Position numbers and translations under genes: made by a program. The notes under the pieces are model-generated. The model saw nothing but the letters and a program-made list of their open reading frames with translations. It searched no databases and had not been told where the DNA came from. From contig NZ_CP139969.1 of assembly GCF_034424645.1 (NCBI RefSeq), positions 1,240,001 through 1,304,000 of the forward strand: a DNA stretch of 64,000 bases, written 5' to 3'. Each line of letters begins with the position of its first letter. Position 1 is the stretch's first letter. The stretch comes from Bordetella avium (lineage in GTDB: Bacteria; Pseudomonadota; Gammaproteobacteria; Burkholderiales; Burkholderiaceae_B). Positions 16,113 through 24,290 of the stretch are shown here, one piece after another.

Positions 16113-16942
16113 TGGCAAGAGCACGCAACATCAAGCCCAGTTTCTTTGCGAACGATGATTTGGCGGATATCAACCCGTTAGGCCGGCTGTTGTTTATCGG
16201 CCTCTGGACGATGGCGGATCGAGAGGGGCGGTTGGAAGATCGTCCCCGCCGCATCAAGGCCGAGGTTCTGCCGTATGACGACTGTGATGTCGATAGCTTG
16301 CTGCAAGACTTAAGTAAGCACGGTTTCATTCTGCGGTACGAAGTGGGCGGTGATCGGTTCATTCAGGTTCGGAACTTCACTAAGCACCAGAACCCACACA
16401 TTAAAGAATCTGCCAGCCAAATACCGGCACCTGTCCAGCACTGTGCAAGCACCATGCAAGAACAGTGCGAGAAACACCCCGAACCGGAACCAGCCGGGCT
16501 GATTCCTGATTCCGGATTCCTGAATCCTGAATCCAAAGAAATACCCCCCAACCCCCCGTCGCCGGGGGGTGATGAGCCCGGCCTGCCTTCGGCTGGCAAA
16601 CCCAAGCGGGAACGCAAGGTTCGCTGCACTCTGAAAACCTTCATCGACCAATGCCGTGAGGCAGGCGAGACGGCGATCAGTGGCTACCAGCCCTTGCTGG
16701 AGTACGTGGACGGTACGGGTCTGCCGATGGACTTTGTGCAACTGGCCTGGGAGGTTTTCAAGGGCGAGCATCTGGCCGGAGGGGCGAACGAACGCCGCTT
16801 GCAGGCTGACTGGCGACGCCATTTTCTGAACTACGTGACCAAGGGCTACTACCGGCTTTGGTACGCAACTGCCGAGGGCAATTTCAGCCTGACGACCGTG
16901 GGCATCCAGGCCAAGAAAATTCACCTCAAGGAGGCGGCATGA
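16112..16942 (+). CDS. Phage replication initiation / helicase-loader-like protein
   Basis: 276 aa, TAATG start. The first 90 residues (MARARNIKPSFFANDDLADI, LFIGLWTMADREGRLEDRPR, FIQVRNFTKHQNPHIKES) form the winged-helix start common to phage O-like replication proteins. A Pro-rich linker with EPEPAGLIPDSGFLNPESK follows, then a C-terminal helical domain (LQADWRRHFLNYVTKGYYRL) likely to contact the helicase. It precedes the dnaB-like gene, supporting an initiator or loader role. Confidence 0.82.
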   Translation: MARARNIKPSFFANDDLADINPLGRLLFIGLWTMADREGRLEDRPRRIKAEVLPYDDCDVDSLLQDLSKHGFILRYEVGGDRFIQVRNFTKHQNPHIKESASQIPAPVQHCASTMQEQCEKHPEPEPAGLIPDSGFLNPESKEIPPNPPSPGGDEPGLPSAGKPKRERKVRCTLKTFIDQCREAGETAISGYQPLLEYVDGTGLPMDFVQLAWEVFKGEHLAGGANERRLQADWRRHFLNYVTKGYYRLWYATAEGNFSLTTVGIQAKKIHLKEAA

Positions 16943-16947
16943 CTGCG

Positions 16948-17208
16948 CTATGTCGGCCGTCTGGCGGCTTTCAGGATCGCATCGCTCGACATGTTTCTGG
17001 TTTCTTGGAGCGCACGGGCGAATGCCCTTGCCTCTTGCTCATTCGAGCAGAAGTGCACTGCGAAGCTCTCCAAGCGAACGCCAGCCGCAAAAGCTCGAAG
17101 GCCAGCCTCTCGAATGTTTTCCGCCGTAGAAACCGACACCCCGTAGGACGTTGGATCTTCGTAGTTGTCTACGGTCACCAGCCAGATTTCGTTTAAAGGA
17201 ATAGCCAT
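16948..17208 (-). CDS. Minus-strand protein inside the replication operon
   Basis: 86 aa: MAIPLNEIWLVTVDNYEDPT, GVSVSTAENIREAGLRAFAA and RLESFAVHFCSNEQEARAFA. It reads as a compact alpha/beta protein, whereas the plus strand here has no plausible gene; this would otherwise be the only 265-nt hole in a packed operon. Its ATG shares CATG with the plus-strand gene next to it. Only a weak GAG precedes the start. Function unknown. Confidence 0.5.
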   Translation of the reverse strand: MAIPLNEIWLVTVDNYEDPTSYGVSVSTAENIREAGLRAFAAGVRLESFAVHFCSNEQEARAFARALQETRNMSSDAILKAARRPT

Positions 17209-17440
17209 GCGTCTCGGCGTTGTATTGGATTTGCACGATGATGATTTCCGCCCGGAGGCGGTTGACGACGATAGCATCTCTTGGGGTGGGAAGCTCAAGG
17301 AGGGGCCAGCGGATGCTTCGTTGACAGCAGATATCGTGCTGCATCGAGGGGTGGTGCTGAAGAACCTGTTTGGCACCACAAAAGGCGCTACTTTCAATGC
17401 AGTTCTGGCAGCCACCCAGGGGCAGACGGATGGCAACTGA
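17207..17440 (+). CDS. Small phage protein before the helicase
   Basis: 77 aa from MRLGVVLDLHDDDFRPEAVD with AAAGGA 6 nt upstream. Acidic first third. Overlaps the helicase start by 11 nt. No family recognised. Confidence 0.6.
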   Translation: MRLGVVLDLHDDDFRPEAVDDDSISWGGKLKEGPADASLTADIVLHRGVVLKNLFGTTKGATFNAVLAATQGQTDGN

Positions 17441-18824
17441 CGAATCCTGCGCATTGTCCTACTCGTCCGACGCCGAGCAATGCGTTTTGGGAGGCTTGCT
17501 GCTGGATAACCGGGCCTGGGAGCGCCTCGACGGCCTGCTGACCGCTGACGATTTTTACCGGCACGACCACAGGCTGATCTTCAGTGCGGCATCTGGCCTG
17601 TTGGATCGTGGCTTGCCTGCCGACCCGGTGACAGTGTTCGAAGCCTTGAGCGCTGCGGGCAACAGTGAGGCGGCAGGGGGCTTTGCCTACCTTGATGCGA
17701 TTACCCACAGCGTACCCAGCGCGGCGAACGTGCGCCGGTACGGGGAGATTGTCCGTGCCCACCGCATCCGTCGGTCGGTGGCCGAACTGGGCAGCGACAT
17801 TTCCACCCTGGCAGCAGAGAGCGGCGCAGAGCCAGAGGCACTGGTAGAGCAAGCCACCAGCATGGTGATGGCTCTTGCAGATAGCCGAGTGGCTGGCCGG
17901 GAGCCGGTGGAAATTGGCGACTTGCTGACCGGCGTGCTTGATTCTATCGAGGCCCGGCAGGATCGTGAAGGCGGCTTGTCAGGGCTGTCTACCGGCTATG
18001 CCGACCTTGACCACAAGACCAGCGGCTTGCAAGCGGGAGACCTCATTATCGTGGCGGGCCGACCCTCTATGGGCAAGACCACGTTGGCCGTGAACATTGC
18101 CGAAAACGTAGCGATAGCTGGCGGCGTGGCCCTGGTAGTCAGCCTGGAAATGGACGCCAAGCAATTGGCAGAGCGCAGCGTTGCTCGCTTTGGCGAGATC
18201 GACACGCAGCGCATCCGTTCCGGCCGCCTGAGCCCGGATGACTACACGCGGCTGACCGGCGCGCTCGGGCGATTGCAGGATCAGCGACTGGTGATAGCTG
18301 ACGATCCTGGCATGGCCAGCGTTGCACGAATCCGGCTTGCTGCCCGCAAAGTGCGCCAGCGCCAAGGGAAGCTGGATCTGATCGTGATCGACTACCTGCA
18401 ACTGATGCGGGGCGAGGGCGGCAACCGCAATGAGGAGCTGGGCGGCATTACTCGCTCGCTCAAGCTTCTGGCCCGCGAAATGAGCTGTCCGGTGATCCTG
18501 CTATCCCAACTCTCGCGCAAGGTCGAGGAGCGGCCCGACAAGCGCCCGATCATGAGCGACCTGCGCGAATCGGGCGCCATTGAGCAGGACGCGGACGTAA
18601 TCCTCATGGCCTACCGGGACGACTACTACAACCCGGACAGCGCCTTTAAGGGCTTAGCCGAAGTGCTGATTCGCAAACAACGTATGGGTCCGCTGGGTGA
18701 GGTGTTCCTGGTGTTCCAGGGGCAGCACTCCCGCTTCCTGGATGCCGACCATCAGACGGTGGCCCAAGCCAAGAACAGCCAGCCCACGCGACCGGCAGCC
18801 AGATACAGCGCACTGAGGGATTGA
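17430..18824 (+). CDS. Replicative DNA helicase, DnaB family
   Basis: 464 aa from MATDESCALSYSSDAEQCVL. N-terminal DnaB domain (QCVLGGLLLDNRAWERLDGL, VFEALSAAGNSEAAGGFAYL), then a RecA-like ATPase core with Walker A GRPSMGKTT, LVVSLEMDAKQLAER, Walker B LIVIDYLQLM and the arginine-finger region MSDLRESGAIEQDADVI. It unwinds the fork as a hexamer. A phage-borne copy next to an initiator-like gene suggests bidirectional replication with little need for the host helicase. Confidence 0.96.
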   Translation: MATDESCALSYSSDAEQCVLGGLLLDNRAWERLDGLLTADDFYRHDHRLIFSAASGLLDRGLPADPVTVFEALSAAGNSEAAGGFAYLDAITHSVPSAANVRRYGEIVRAHRIRRSVAELGSDISTLAAESGAEPEALVEQATSMVMALADSRVAGREPVEIGDLLTGVLDSIEARQDREGGLSGLSTGYADLDHKTSGLQAGDLIIVAGRPSMGKTTLAVNIAENVAIAGGVALVVSLEMDAKQLAERSVARFGEIDTQRIRSGRLSPDDYTRLTGALGRLQDQRLVIADDPGMASVARIRLAARKVRQRQGKLDLIVIDYLQLMRGEGGNRNEELGGITRSLKLLAREMSCPVILLSQLSRKVEERPDKRPIMSDLRESGAIEQDADVILMAYRDDYYNPDSAFKGLAEVLIRKQRMGPLGEVFLVFQGQHSRFLDADHQTVAQAKNSQPTRPAARYSALRD

Positions 18825-19202
18825 ATGGAACAGATACAGATTGAACTTTCCTGGCCGCCCAAAGAGCTGAGCCCCAACTTCCGGGGCCATTGGGCGTCTA
18901 TTTCCCGAGCGAAGAAAGTCTACCGCATCGCGGCGTGCCTGACGACCATGAGGGCGCTGCGCCACGCAGAGAGCTTTGACCGCCTCGGAGGTGTGCGCAT
19001 CACCTACGAGTTTTGCCCGCCGACTGCGAGAGCCTACGACCGGGACAACTTGGCCGCACGGATGAAGGCGGCCACAGACGGAATCTCGGACGCGCTAGGT
19101 ATGAATGACCGTGGCTTTCACTTCGCGCCCGTGGTGCTCGGAGCCAAGGAGAAGGGCGGGCTTGTCCGCGTAACTATTGAATCGCTCAAGGAGGGCGTAT
19201 GA
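18825..19202 (+). CDS. RusA-like Holliday junction resolvase
   Basis: 125 aa. Typical opening LSWPPKELSPNFRGHWA and the acidic centre AYDRDNLAARMKAATDGISD-AL, holding the three conserved aspartates of RusA. It cleaves four-way junctions formed in phage replication and recombination. Starts directly after the helicase stop and ends in ATGA overlap with the next gene. Confidence 0.93.
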   Translation: MEQIQIELSWPPKELSPNFRGHWASISRAKKVYRIAACLTTMRALRHAESFDRLGGVRITYEFCPPTARAYDRDNLAARMKAATDGISDALGMNDRGFHFAPVVLGAKEKGGLVRVTIESLKEGV

Positions 19203-19357
19203 CGATCATCCAGAAACCCCGAGCACGGCAGGAGCGCGGCATGTGGCTCGTCTGGTGCGCCCATATCGGCCCCAGTCCTCGGGCGACGTTCGACGAGGCA
19301 TACCGGGCCTGGGCTACGCGGCGGGGCATCAATCACTCAAATATCGGAGCGGCGTAA
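19199..19357 (+). CDS. 52-aa phage protein
   Basis: MTIIQKPRARQERGMWLVWC begins a short basic protein with AYRAWATRRG near the end. ATGA overlap with rusA and TAATG with the next gene show it is part of the coupled operon. Function unknown. Confidence 0.6.
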   Translation: MTIIQKPRARQERGMWLVWCAHIGPSPRATFDEAYRAWATRRGINHSNIGAA

Positions 19358-19689
19358 TGGGACACCCGAGAACAGTTGAGCAATCTGACCGCTATTGGCG
19401 CCAGGCGGCGGTAGAGCGGCTGCGCGGTATGGGCATCAAGCTCAACCGATTCCGCCAGAACGCTGAGGGCGTAGCTTCAGAGATCCGCAGGATTGAGCCA
19501 GCGTACCGGGGCGGCGATCCTAACCTTGTGATCCGCGCCTGGATGGGAGCTGCCGCCGCGCCGAAAGTGGAAGTGCAACGCCGAATCTATACGCCCAGCG
19601 CAGCTATGCGATTCGCGGCGCTGCGCAGCCAGCAGGCTGAGCCGAGCTTGAAAGCTTTGGGCTCGCCCTCTGTGCGGAGTTATCCGTAA
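19357..19689 (+). CDS. Phage hypothetical protein
   Basis: 110 aa from MGHPRTVEQSDRYWRQAAVE. Basic and helical in the first half; LVIRAWMGAAAAPKVEVQRR in the middle. Starts at TAATG and ends where the next gene begins. Not recognised. Confidence 0.55.
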   Translation: MGHPRTVEQSDRYWRQAAVERLRGMGIKLNRFRQNAEGVASEIRRIEPAYRGGDPNLVIRAWMGAAAAPKVEVQRRIYTPSAAMRFAALRSQQAEPSLKALGSPSVRSYP

Positions 19690-20090
19690 TGCGTAGAACC
19701 GCCGCAGATTCGGCTATCCCGCGCTGGGTCGAGGACGAGCTGCACAACTGGGCGCGTTCGCAGTGGGAGGGAGAGTGGCCTGGGCCTGGCCGCCCGGATC
19801 ACGGCGCACCCGTGGTTTGCGAATTTCCGCGGCAGCCAGACGACGAGGGCAGCGATGGGCTAATCCCGATCTGCTACGACCGGGCCCATAAGGTACACGC
19901 GCTGTATGAAGCCTTGCCACTGATCGAGCGGCGCGTCATCCAGGCCGAGTACACGCGCAGACGGGAATACGGCGACATGACCATCAAGGAGCGGCAGGAG
20001 GCAGCGAGCCAGCTCATCGGCATTCCGGCGGCCTATTACAAGATTGCGCTGGGCAGTTTCAAGATTCAGGTGTGGAGGATGTTTGAATGA
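19689..20090 (+). CDS. Phage protein in the late-regulator position
   Basis: 133 aa. Trp-rich N terminus (WVEDELHNWARSQWEGEWPG), then HKVHALYEALPLIERRVIQA and EYTRRREYGDMTIKERQEAA, an HTH-like helical region resembling antiterminator-Q or sigma-region-4-type proteins. It sits at the end of the replication genes where lambda Q lies. The late-regulator role is inferred from this; the fold is not certain. Confidence 0.55.
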   Translation: MRRTAADSAIPRWVEDELHNWARSQWEGEWPGPGRPDHGAPVVCEFPRQPDDEGSDGLIPICYDRAHKVHALYEALPLIERRVIQAEYTRRREYGDMTIKERQEAASQLIGIPAAYYKIALGSFKIQVWRMFE

Positions 20091-20380
20091 AGTATGCGCG
20101 GGAGGTGATTGACTTGATGGCAGCGTTTCCAGGGCGCAGGTTCAAAGTTCGGCAAATCGTTAACCATGCGGCCCCCCGAGCGACAGCTCAACAGAGATCT
20201 TCTGTCCGCATCGGTGTTCATCGGGTTCTGAAATCGCTAGAACTGTCTGGGCAGGTTTGCAGCACGAGGGGAGAGGTAGAGTACGGGGCTGATGGCGAGT
20301 ACTGGTGGGTGGATGTCACGGCTATCAGCTGCTCGAAAACCGTAACATCAAGTTTGGCGCAACCGTATCAAAAACCGTAA
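20087..20380 (+). CDS. Winged-helix-like phage protein
   Basis: 97 aa, ATGA overlap with the gene before. VIDLMAAFPGRRFKVRQIVN, RIGVHRVLKSLELSGQVCST and a beta hairpin GADGEYWWVDV look like a winged helix that may bind DNA. It could act with the upstream protein in late-gene control. No named family. Confidence 0.55.
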   Translation: MKYAREVIDLMAAFPGRRFKVRQIVNHAAPRATAQQRSSVRIGVHRVLKSLELSGQVCSTRGEVEYGADGEYWWVDVTAISCSKTVTSSLAQPYQKP

Positions 20381-20416
20381 AATACACGCACGGATTACTA
20401 CGTCCCAACAAATTGC

Positions 20417-20443
20417 AGCCCGCCAGCCGAAAGGTTCGCGGGC
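20417..20443 (+). terminator. Hairpin with GAAA tetraloop before 20479 gene
   Basis: AGCCCGC ... GCGGGCT stem with an inner AGCC-GAAA-GGTT helix, then TTGCTG. The T tract is poor, so this may be a processing or pausing site rather than a full terminator. Confidence 0.45.
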
Positions 20444-20478
20444 TTTGCTGCGCTTGGCATATGAAAATGGAGCGCGGA

Positions 20479-20715
20479 ATGAGCAGAAGCAGGCGGAATA
20501 CGCCGATAACAGGCATCACTACAGCGCGTAGTGAAAAGTTCGATAAGCAACGGTGGCATCGCGCTTATCGAAAAGCGGAGCGCCAACGGTTGCAAACCGA
20601 TCCTTACTCAATGCCACGTCATCCCCTTGAGTTTGGTGCGCACGCCTGGAATCTCAGCAAGGACGGGAAAAAGTATTGGGGATGCGATGTGCCTCCACGC
20701 CTTATGAGAAAGTGA
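20479..20715 (+). CDS. Conserved phage protein (SRSRRNTPI type)
   Basis: 78 aa from MSRSRRNTPITGITTARSEK with GGAG upstream; an ATG six codons earlier is also open. SEKFDKQRWHRAYRKAERQR and NLSKDGKKYW are recurrent in a widely seen family of short basic prophage proteins of unknown role that lie near late-gene starts. Probably nucleic-acid binding because of its charge, which is only inference. Confidence 0.7.
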   Translation: MSRSRRNTPITGITTARSEKFDKQRWHRAYRKAERQRLQTDPYSMPRHPLEFGAHAWNLSKDGKKYWGCDVPPRLMRK

Positions 20716-20744
20716 CTGCTTATCGCCGGCCGGTGCTGTAGAGA

Positions 20745-21023
20745 TCAACTAGGCGCATGCGTCTTTAGCCAGTCGCGCAGCGCGGCATCAACGCGAGTTT
20801 GCCAGCCTGCACCTGTAGCGCGGAAGCTTTCCAGCACGTCGGGCGACAAGCGAATGGTGATTCGCTCCTTCGTGACTTCGGCCTTTGGGCGCCCCATGCG
20901 CTTCATCTGCTTCAGATCGGCGGCGCTGAGCTCGTAGGTGTCAGGATCGGCGGCTATGCCTCGGTTGATAGCCTCATCTTCTTCGCGGGTGGGGACGACC
21001 GTCCCTGGCTTAAGCTTGGGCAT
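20745..21023 (-). CDS. brnA: BrnA family antitoxin
   Basis: 92 aa. Neutralises BrnT and, as a ribbon-helix-helix-type DNA binder, represses the operon. Seen: acidic/variable N terminus, then RMGRPKAEVTKERITIRLSP and DVLESFRATGAGWQTRVDAA-LRDWL, the usual BrnA C-terminal signature. Overlaps the toxin gene end by 14 nt, giving toxin-first order as in known brnTA loci. Confidence 0.9.
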   Translation of the reverse strand: MPKLKPGTVVPTREEDEAINRGIAADPDTYELSAADLKQMKRMGRPKAEVTKERITIRLSPDVLESFRATGAGWQTRVDAALRDWLKTHAPS

Positions 21024-21276
21024 AAAGATTCACCTCTCTTGAATTTGCCTTGCGCAGGCTGATGATGCGCCTTTCGTTGTTACGGTCCACGTATACGACG
21101 CAGTACAGGCGGACATCGATATAGCCCAGGGCGATCATGCGGCTTTCGCCATACTCGCGGCGCATATCTTCGCGCACCAGGGCACCGTCCCACTCGAACG
21201 CTTCAGCAGCCGCCAAAGAAACACCGTGCTTGCGCTGATTGCTCTGGTCTTTGGCGGGGTCGAATGTGATGTTCAT
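21010..21276 (-). CDS. brnT: BrnT family ribonuclease toxin
   Basis: 88 aa. FDPAKDQSNQRKHGVSLAAA, then EDMRREYGESRMIALGYIDV, RLYCVVYVDRNNERRIISLR and KANSREVNLY match BrnT, a RelE-fold ribonuclease, with the conserved KH-GVS and R-IS-RKA residues in place. The pair sits, minus-strand, between replication and late genes. The ATG lies 6 nt after the -10, without a ribosome site. Confidence 0.92.
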   Translation of the reverse strand: MNITFDPAKDQSNQRKHGVSLAAAEAFEWDGALVREDMRREYGESRMIALGYIDVRLYCVVYVDRNNERRIISLRKANSREVNLYAQA

Positions 21277-21282
21277 GTAGTT

Positions 21283-21329
21283 ATTGTATGCACATTAAAT
21301 AAGGAATGCAATCATTTTTTGTGCATACA
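21283..21329 (-). promoter_or_regulatory. brnTA promoter with flanking inverted repeat
   Basis: Minus strand: TTGCAT (21306-21311), 17-bp spacer, TACAAT (21283-21288), 6 nt to ATG. Perfect 10-bp arms TGTATGCACA (21285-21294) and TGTGCATACA (21320-21329) flank the promoter core, a likely BrnA operator. Confidence 0.72.
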
Positions 21330-21420
21330 TTTAGTTGTGTTGTTTGGTATGACGATGGTGCAGTTTCGCCACCATTCGCCGCAAACAAAAATATTCCAGT
21401 CGGCAAAGACCGGCATGAGA

Positions 21421-21446
21421 ACCCGCTTCGGCGGGTTTTTGTTTTT
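21421..21446 (+). terminator. Hairpin with TTCG tetraloop before rha
   Basis: ACCCGC-TTCG-GCGGGT followed by TTTTGTTTTT, 20 nt before the rha ATG. Strong intrinsic-terminator form. Confidence 0.75.
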
Positions 21447-21466
21447 CTACGCCTGAGAGGTGCGAT

Positions 21467-21973
21467 ATGGATTTGACTCAAGTGCAAGATATGGTCTCGC
21501 TGGCCGGTGATCGGCTCGTGACCGACTCCCGCCGCGTGGCCGAAAGATTCAAAAAGCGGCACCGCGACGTGCTGCGAGCCATTCGGCTGCTGGAATGTAG
21601 TGCTGACTTCAGGGCGCGCAATTTTGCGCAGTGCTTTGAAATCAATGGGTTAGCGAACGGAAAGCCCGAGCCAGTTGTCCAGATGACCAAGGACGGGTTT
21701 ATGTTCCTGGTGATGGGCTTCACGGGTCGCGCAGCCGCCGCCGTCAAGGAGTCGTTCATCGAGGCGTTCAATTCGATGGCTGAGTACATCCGGTCGGGCC
21801 GTGAGGGGCTGTGGCAGCAGATGCACGCCTTGCTGGCTACCGATGCAGACTCCAAGGCTCGCGCCTCGCTGGGTTCCCGGCTGATGCTGGATCGCAAGCG
21901 AGAAAAGCCCGTGCTTGAACAGCGATGTGCCGATCTGATGGCCCGCATCCAGCACCCGTTACGACTCGCATAG
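21467..21973 (+). CDS. Rha family phage regulatory protein
   Basis: 168 aa. The pRha domain covers the first 110 residues: DRLVTDSRRVAERFKKRHRD, VLRAIRLLECSADFRARNFA, VVQMTKDGFMFLVMGFTGRA and AAVKESFIEAFNSM. Rha proteins modulate phage growth and often carry antirepressor-like activity. The C terminus is a charged helix. It stands alone between two terminator hairpins, so it may have its own timing. Confidence 0.88.
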   Translation: MDLTQVQDMVSLAGDRLVTDSRRVAERFKKRHRDVLRAIRLLECSADFRARNFAQCFEINGLANGKPEPVVQMTKDGFMFLVMGFTGRAAAAVKESFIEAFNSMAEYIRSGREGLWQQMHALLATDADSKARASLGSRLMLDRKREKPVLEQRCADLMARIQHPLRLA

Positions 21974-21996
21974 ATTTACCCGCCTCTCATGGGTTT

Positions 21997-22018
21997 GCCC
22001 GCTGCGTGCGGGCTTTTT
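21997..22018 (+). terminator. Hairpin between rha and 22048 gene
   Basis: GCCCGC-TGCGT-GCGGGC then TTTTT, 30 nt before the next ATG. Confidence 0.7.
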
Positions 22019-22047
22019 TATTTCCAGTCCGCTTTGAGGTGTGAATC

Positions 22048-22416
22048 ATGGACTCGCTCAGTCTAGTTGGCGTTGCCAGTGAAATGCACTTTGACCTGTT
22101 TGACGACGGCATCGACCTGCCTACCGAGGAGATTGAGGCTCTGTGGCACACGGCGGCTGATCGGGCACAGATGAAGATCGAAGGCGATGACCTGCCGATT
22201 GTGCTGGTGTACATGGCACTGGCGAACTTTAGTGATGCGATGGCTGAACGGCTTGGTCGTAAGGTGGGCGACGCGGATTTTGCGTTCCAGTGGGCAAGTG
22301 GCTTGCCGAACTTTGATCGCGGCTGCCGCGACTTGGCAATTTTCACGGCCCACGCTATGGCTGACATGAAGGATGCAGGCGATCAACTCGCTGCGCTGCG
22401 GCAAGTAATTCACTGA
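22048..22416 (+). CDS. Phage hypothetical protein before terminase
   Basis: 122 aa. Acidic N-terminal half (MHFDLFDDGIDLPTEEIEAL), helical remainder ending GDQLAALRQVIH. Framed by hairpins on both sides. Not recognised. Confidence 0.6.
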   Translation: MDSLSLVGVASEMHFDLFDDGIDLPTEEIEALWHTAADRAQMKIEGDDLPIVLVYMALANFSDAMAERLGRKVGDADFAFQWASGLPNFDRGCRDLAIFTAHAMADMKDAGDQLAALRQVIH

Positions 22417-22438
22417 CCCGGCCAAGCGCCGGGTTTTA
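22416..22438 (+). terminator. Hairpin before terminase small subunit
   Basis: ACCCGG, 7-nt loop, CCGGGT, then TTTATT, 16 nt before the terS ATG; its first base is the last base of the stop of the gene before. Confidence 0.6.
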
Positions 22439-22453
22439 TTTGGAGCATTACAA

Positions 22454-22888
22454 ATGGCCCTGACACCAAAGCAGGAGGCCTTTGCCCTTGCTTATGTGGA
22501 GACGGGCAATGCCTCCGAGGCGTACCGGCGAGCGTATAGCGCCGAGAGAATGAAGCCGGAGACGGTTAACCGCACAGCGAAGGATCTGTTGGACAACCGC
22601 AAGATTGCCGCAAGGGTTGCGGAGATACAGGCCGCGCACGTCGAGCGCCACAAGTTGACTGTGGATGACCTCCTGGCTGAGCTGGAAGAAGCCCGCCAAG
22701 CCGCCCTGTCTGCTGAGACGGCGCAATCGTCTGCTGCTGTCGCGGCGACGATGGGGAAGGCAAAGCTGCTCGGACTGGATAAGCAGGTGATCGAGCATTC
22801 CGGCCCTGGTGGCGGGCCCATAGCCACGGTGACGGTTAGCCCGGAAGAGCTGAGGAAGGCCGTTCAAAGTGTCCAAGACAAGTTTTAG
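22454..22888 (+). CDS. Terminase small subunit (Terminase_2 type)
   Basis: 144 aa. LTPKQEAFALAYVETGNASE, AYRRAYSAERMKPETVNRTA and LLDNRKIAARVAEIQ form the HTH DNA-recognition domain of this family; the C terminus (GGGPIATVTVSPEELRKAVQ) should contact the large subunit. It recognises phage DNA for packaging. Overlaps terL by 20 nt. Confidence 0.93.
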   Translation: MALTPKQEAFALAYVETGNASEAYRRAYSAERMKPETVNRTAKDLLDNRKIAARVAEIQAAHVERHKLTVDDLLAELEEARQAALSAETAQSSAAVAATMGKAKLLGLDKQVIEHSGPGGGPIATVTVSPEELRKAVQSVQDKF

Positions 22889-24290
22889 CCCTGCTGATCG
22901 AATCGCTGCAATCGGCTGGTCACGCGAGGATTTGTACAGCTTCAGCCGGTGGATGTTCCTTCAGCGCAAGGGGTATCTGTGGCAGAAGGCGGCGCACCAT
23001 AAGCTGATATGCGATGCGCTGATGCGTGTCTATCAGGGTAAGACGAAGCGCCTAATCATCAACGTTCCGCCTCGCTACTCTAAGACCGAGCTGGCGGTGG
23101 TGAACTTCATTGCGTGGTGCTTCGGTCGCTCGCCTGACTGCGAGTTTATCCATGCAAGCTATTCGAGCGCCCTTGCCGTAAACAATAGCGCCAATGTGCG
23201 CGGCGTTATCCAGCATGAGGCGTATGCGGAAGTATTCCCCGGCGTGGCTCTGGCAAGTGATGCGCAACATCACTGGAAAACAGAGCAGGGCGGCGTGATG
23301 TACGCCACGGGCGCCGGGGGCACCATTACCGGCTTTGGCGCTGGCAAGCTTCGGGATGGCTTCGGCGGGGCAATCATCATTGATGACCCCCACAAGGCCG
23401 ACGAGGCAAATTCCGGCGTCATGCGGAAAAACGTCATTGACTGGTTTCAGAATACCGTAGAGAGCCGCAAGAACAGCCCGGACACTCCAATCATCATCAT
23501 CATGCAACGGTTGCATGAAGAGGACTTGGCAGGCTGGCTATTGGGCGATAGAGGCCCAAACGGACGGGGCGATCCGGTAGCGGGCGGAAACGGTGAGGTA
23601 TGGGATCACCTGTGTCTATCCGCCTGGAATGATGACGGTACGCCACTTTGGCCCGAGAAGCACAGCGCAGAAGATTTGGCCCGCATGGAAAAGGCCGCCC
23701 CGTATGTGTTTGCGGGGCAGTACCGGCAGACCCCGACGCCGCCATCTGGCGGGACGATACAGCCCGACATCATGCCGGTGGTGGACGCGGTTCCCGCAGG
23801 CGGTGTGTCTTGGGTTCGCGGTTGGGATTTGGGCGCATCAACGTCTGGAGACTTCACGGCGGGCGTAAAGATCGGAAAGCTGAGCGACGGGAGATTCATC
23901 ATTGCCGATTGCCGCCGCGAGCAGTACGAGACAAACAAGCGTGACGCGCTGATAAAGAACACGGCGGACGGCGACGGCATGAACAAGGTCAGGCAGTCAT
24001 TGCCTCAAGATCCTGGGCAGGCCGGTAAGAGCCAGGTAGTGGCATTTACAAAGCTGCTTGCTGGGCATAGCGTCAGGTTCAGCCCCGAGAGCGGCGACAA
24101 GGTGACGCGAGCAACGCCGCTTGCCTCCCAGATTAACGCGGGCAATGTGCTTCTTCTTCGTGGGGAGTGGAACCGGGCTTTCACCGAAGAATGCCGCTAC
24201 TTCCCGTTTGGGAAATATGACGATCAAGTCGATGCCGCCTCCAGGGCGTTCAACGAACTCAATGCAATGAAACGCGGATTCTTCGGATGA
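22869..24290 (+). CDS. Terminase large subunit
   Basis: 473 aa, GTG start. The packaging motor: N-terminal ATPase with Walker A near residues 67-73 (VPPRYSKTE), Walker B near 169-174 (GGAIIIDDPHK), and coupling motif IIIIMQRLHEEDLAGWLLG. The C-terminal RNase-H-like nuclease has WDLGASTSGDFTAG and the last acidic pair in KYDDQVDAASRAF. Length is normal. Its start lies inside terS, so the two are probably coupled. Confidence 0.95.
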   Translation: MSKTSFSPADRIAAIGWSREDLYSFSRWMFLQRKGYLWQKAAHHKLICDALMRVYQGKTKRLIINVPPRYSKTELAVVNFIAWCFGRSPDCEFIHASYSSALAVNNSANVRGVIQHEAYAEVFPGVALASDAQHHWKTEQGGVMYATGAGGTITGFGAGKLRDGFGGAIIIDDPHKADEANSGVMRKNVIDWFQNTVESRKNSPDTPIIIIMQRLHEEDLAGWLLGDRGPNGRGDPVAGGNGEVWDHLCLSAWNDDGTPLWPEKHSAEDLARMEKAAPYVFAGQYRQTPTPPSGGTIQPDIMPVVDAVPAGGVSWVRGWDLGASTSGDFTAGVKIGKLSDGRFIIADCRREQYETNKRDALIKNTADGDGMNKVRQSLPQDPGQAGKSQVVAFTKLLAGHSVRFSPESGDKVTRATPLASQINAGNVLLLRGEWNRAFTEECRYFPFGKYDDQVDAASRAFNELNAMKRGFFG

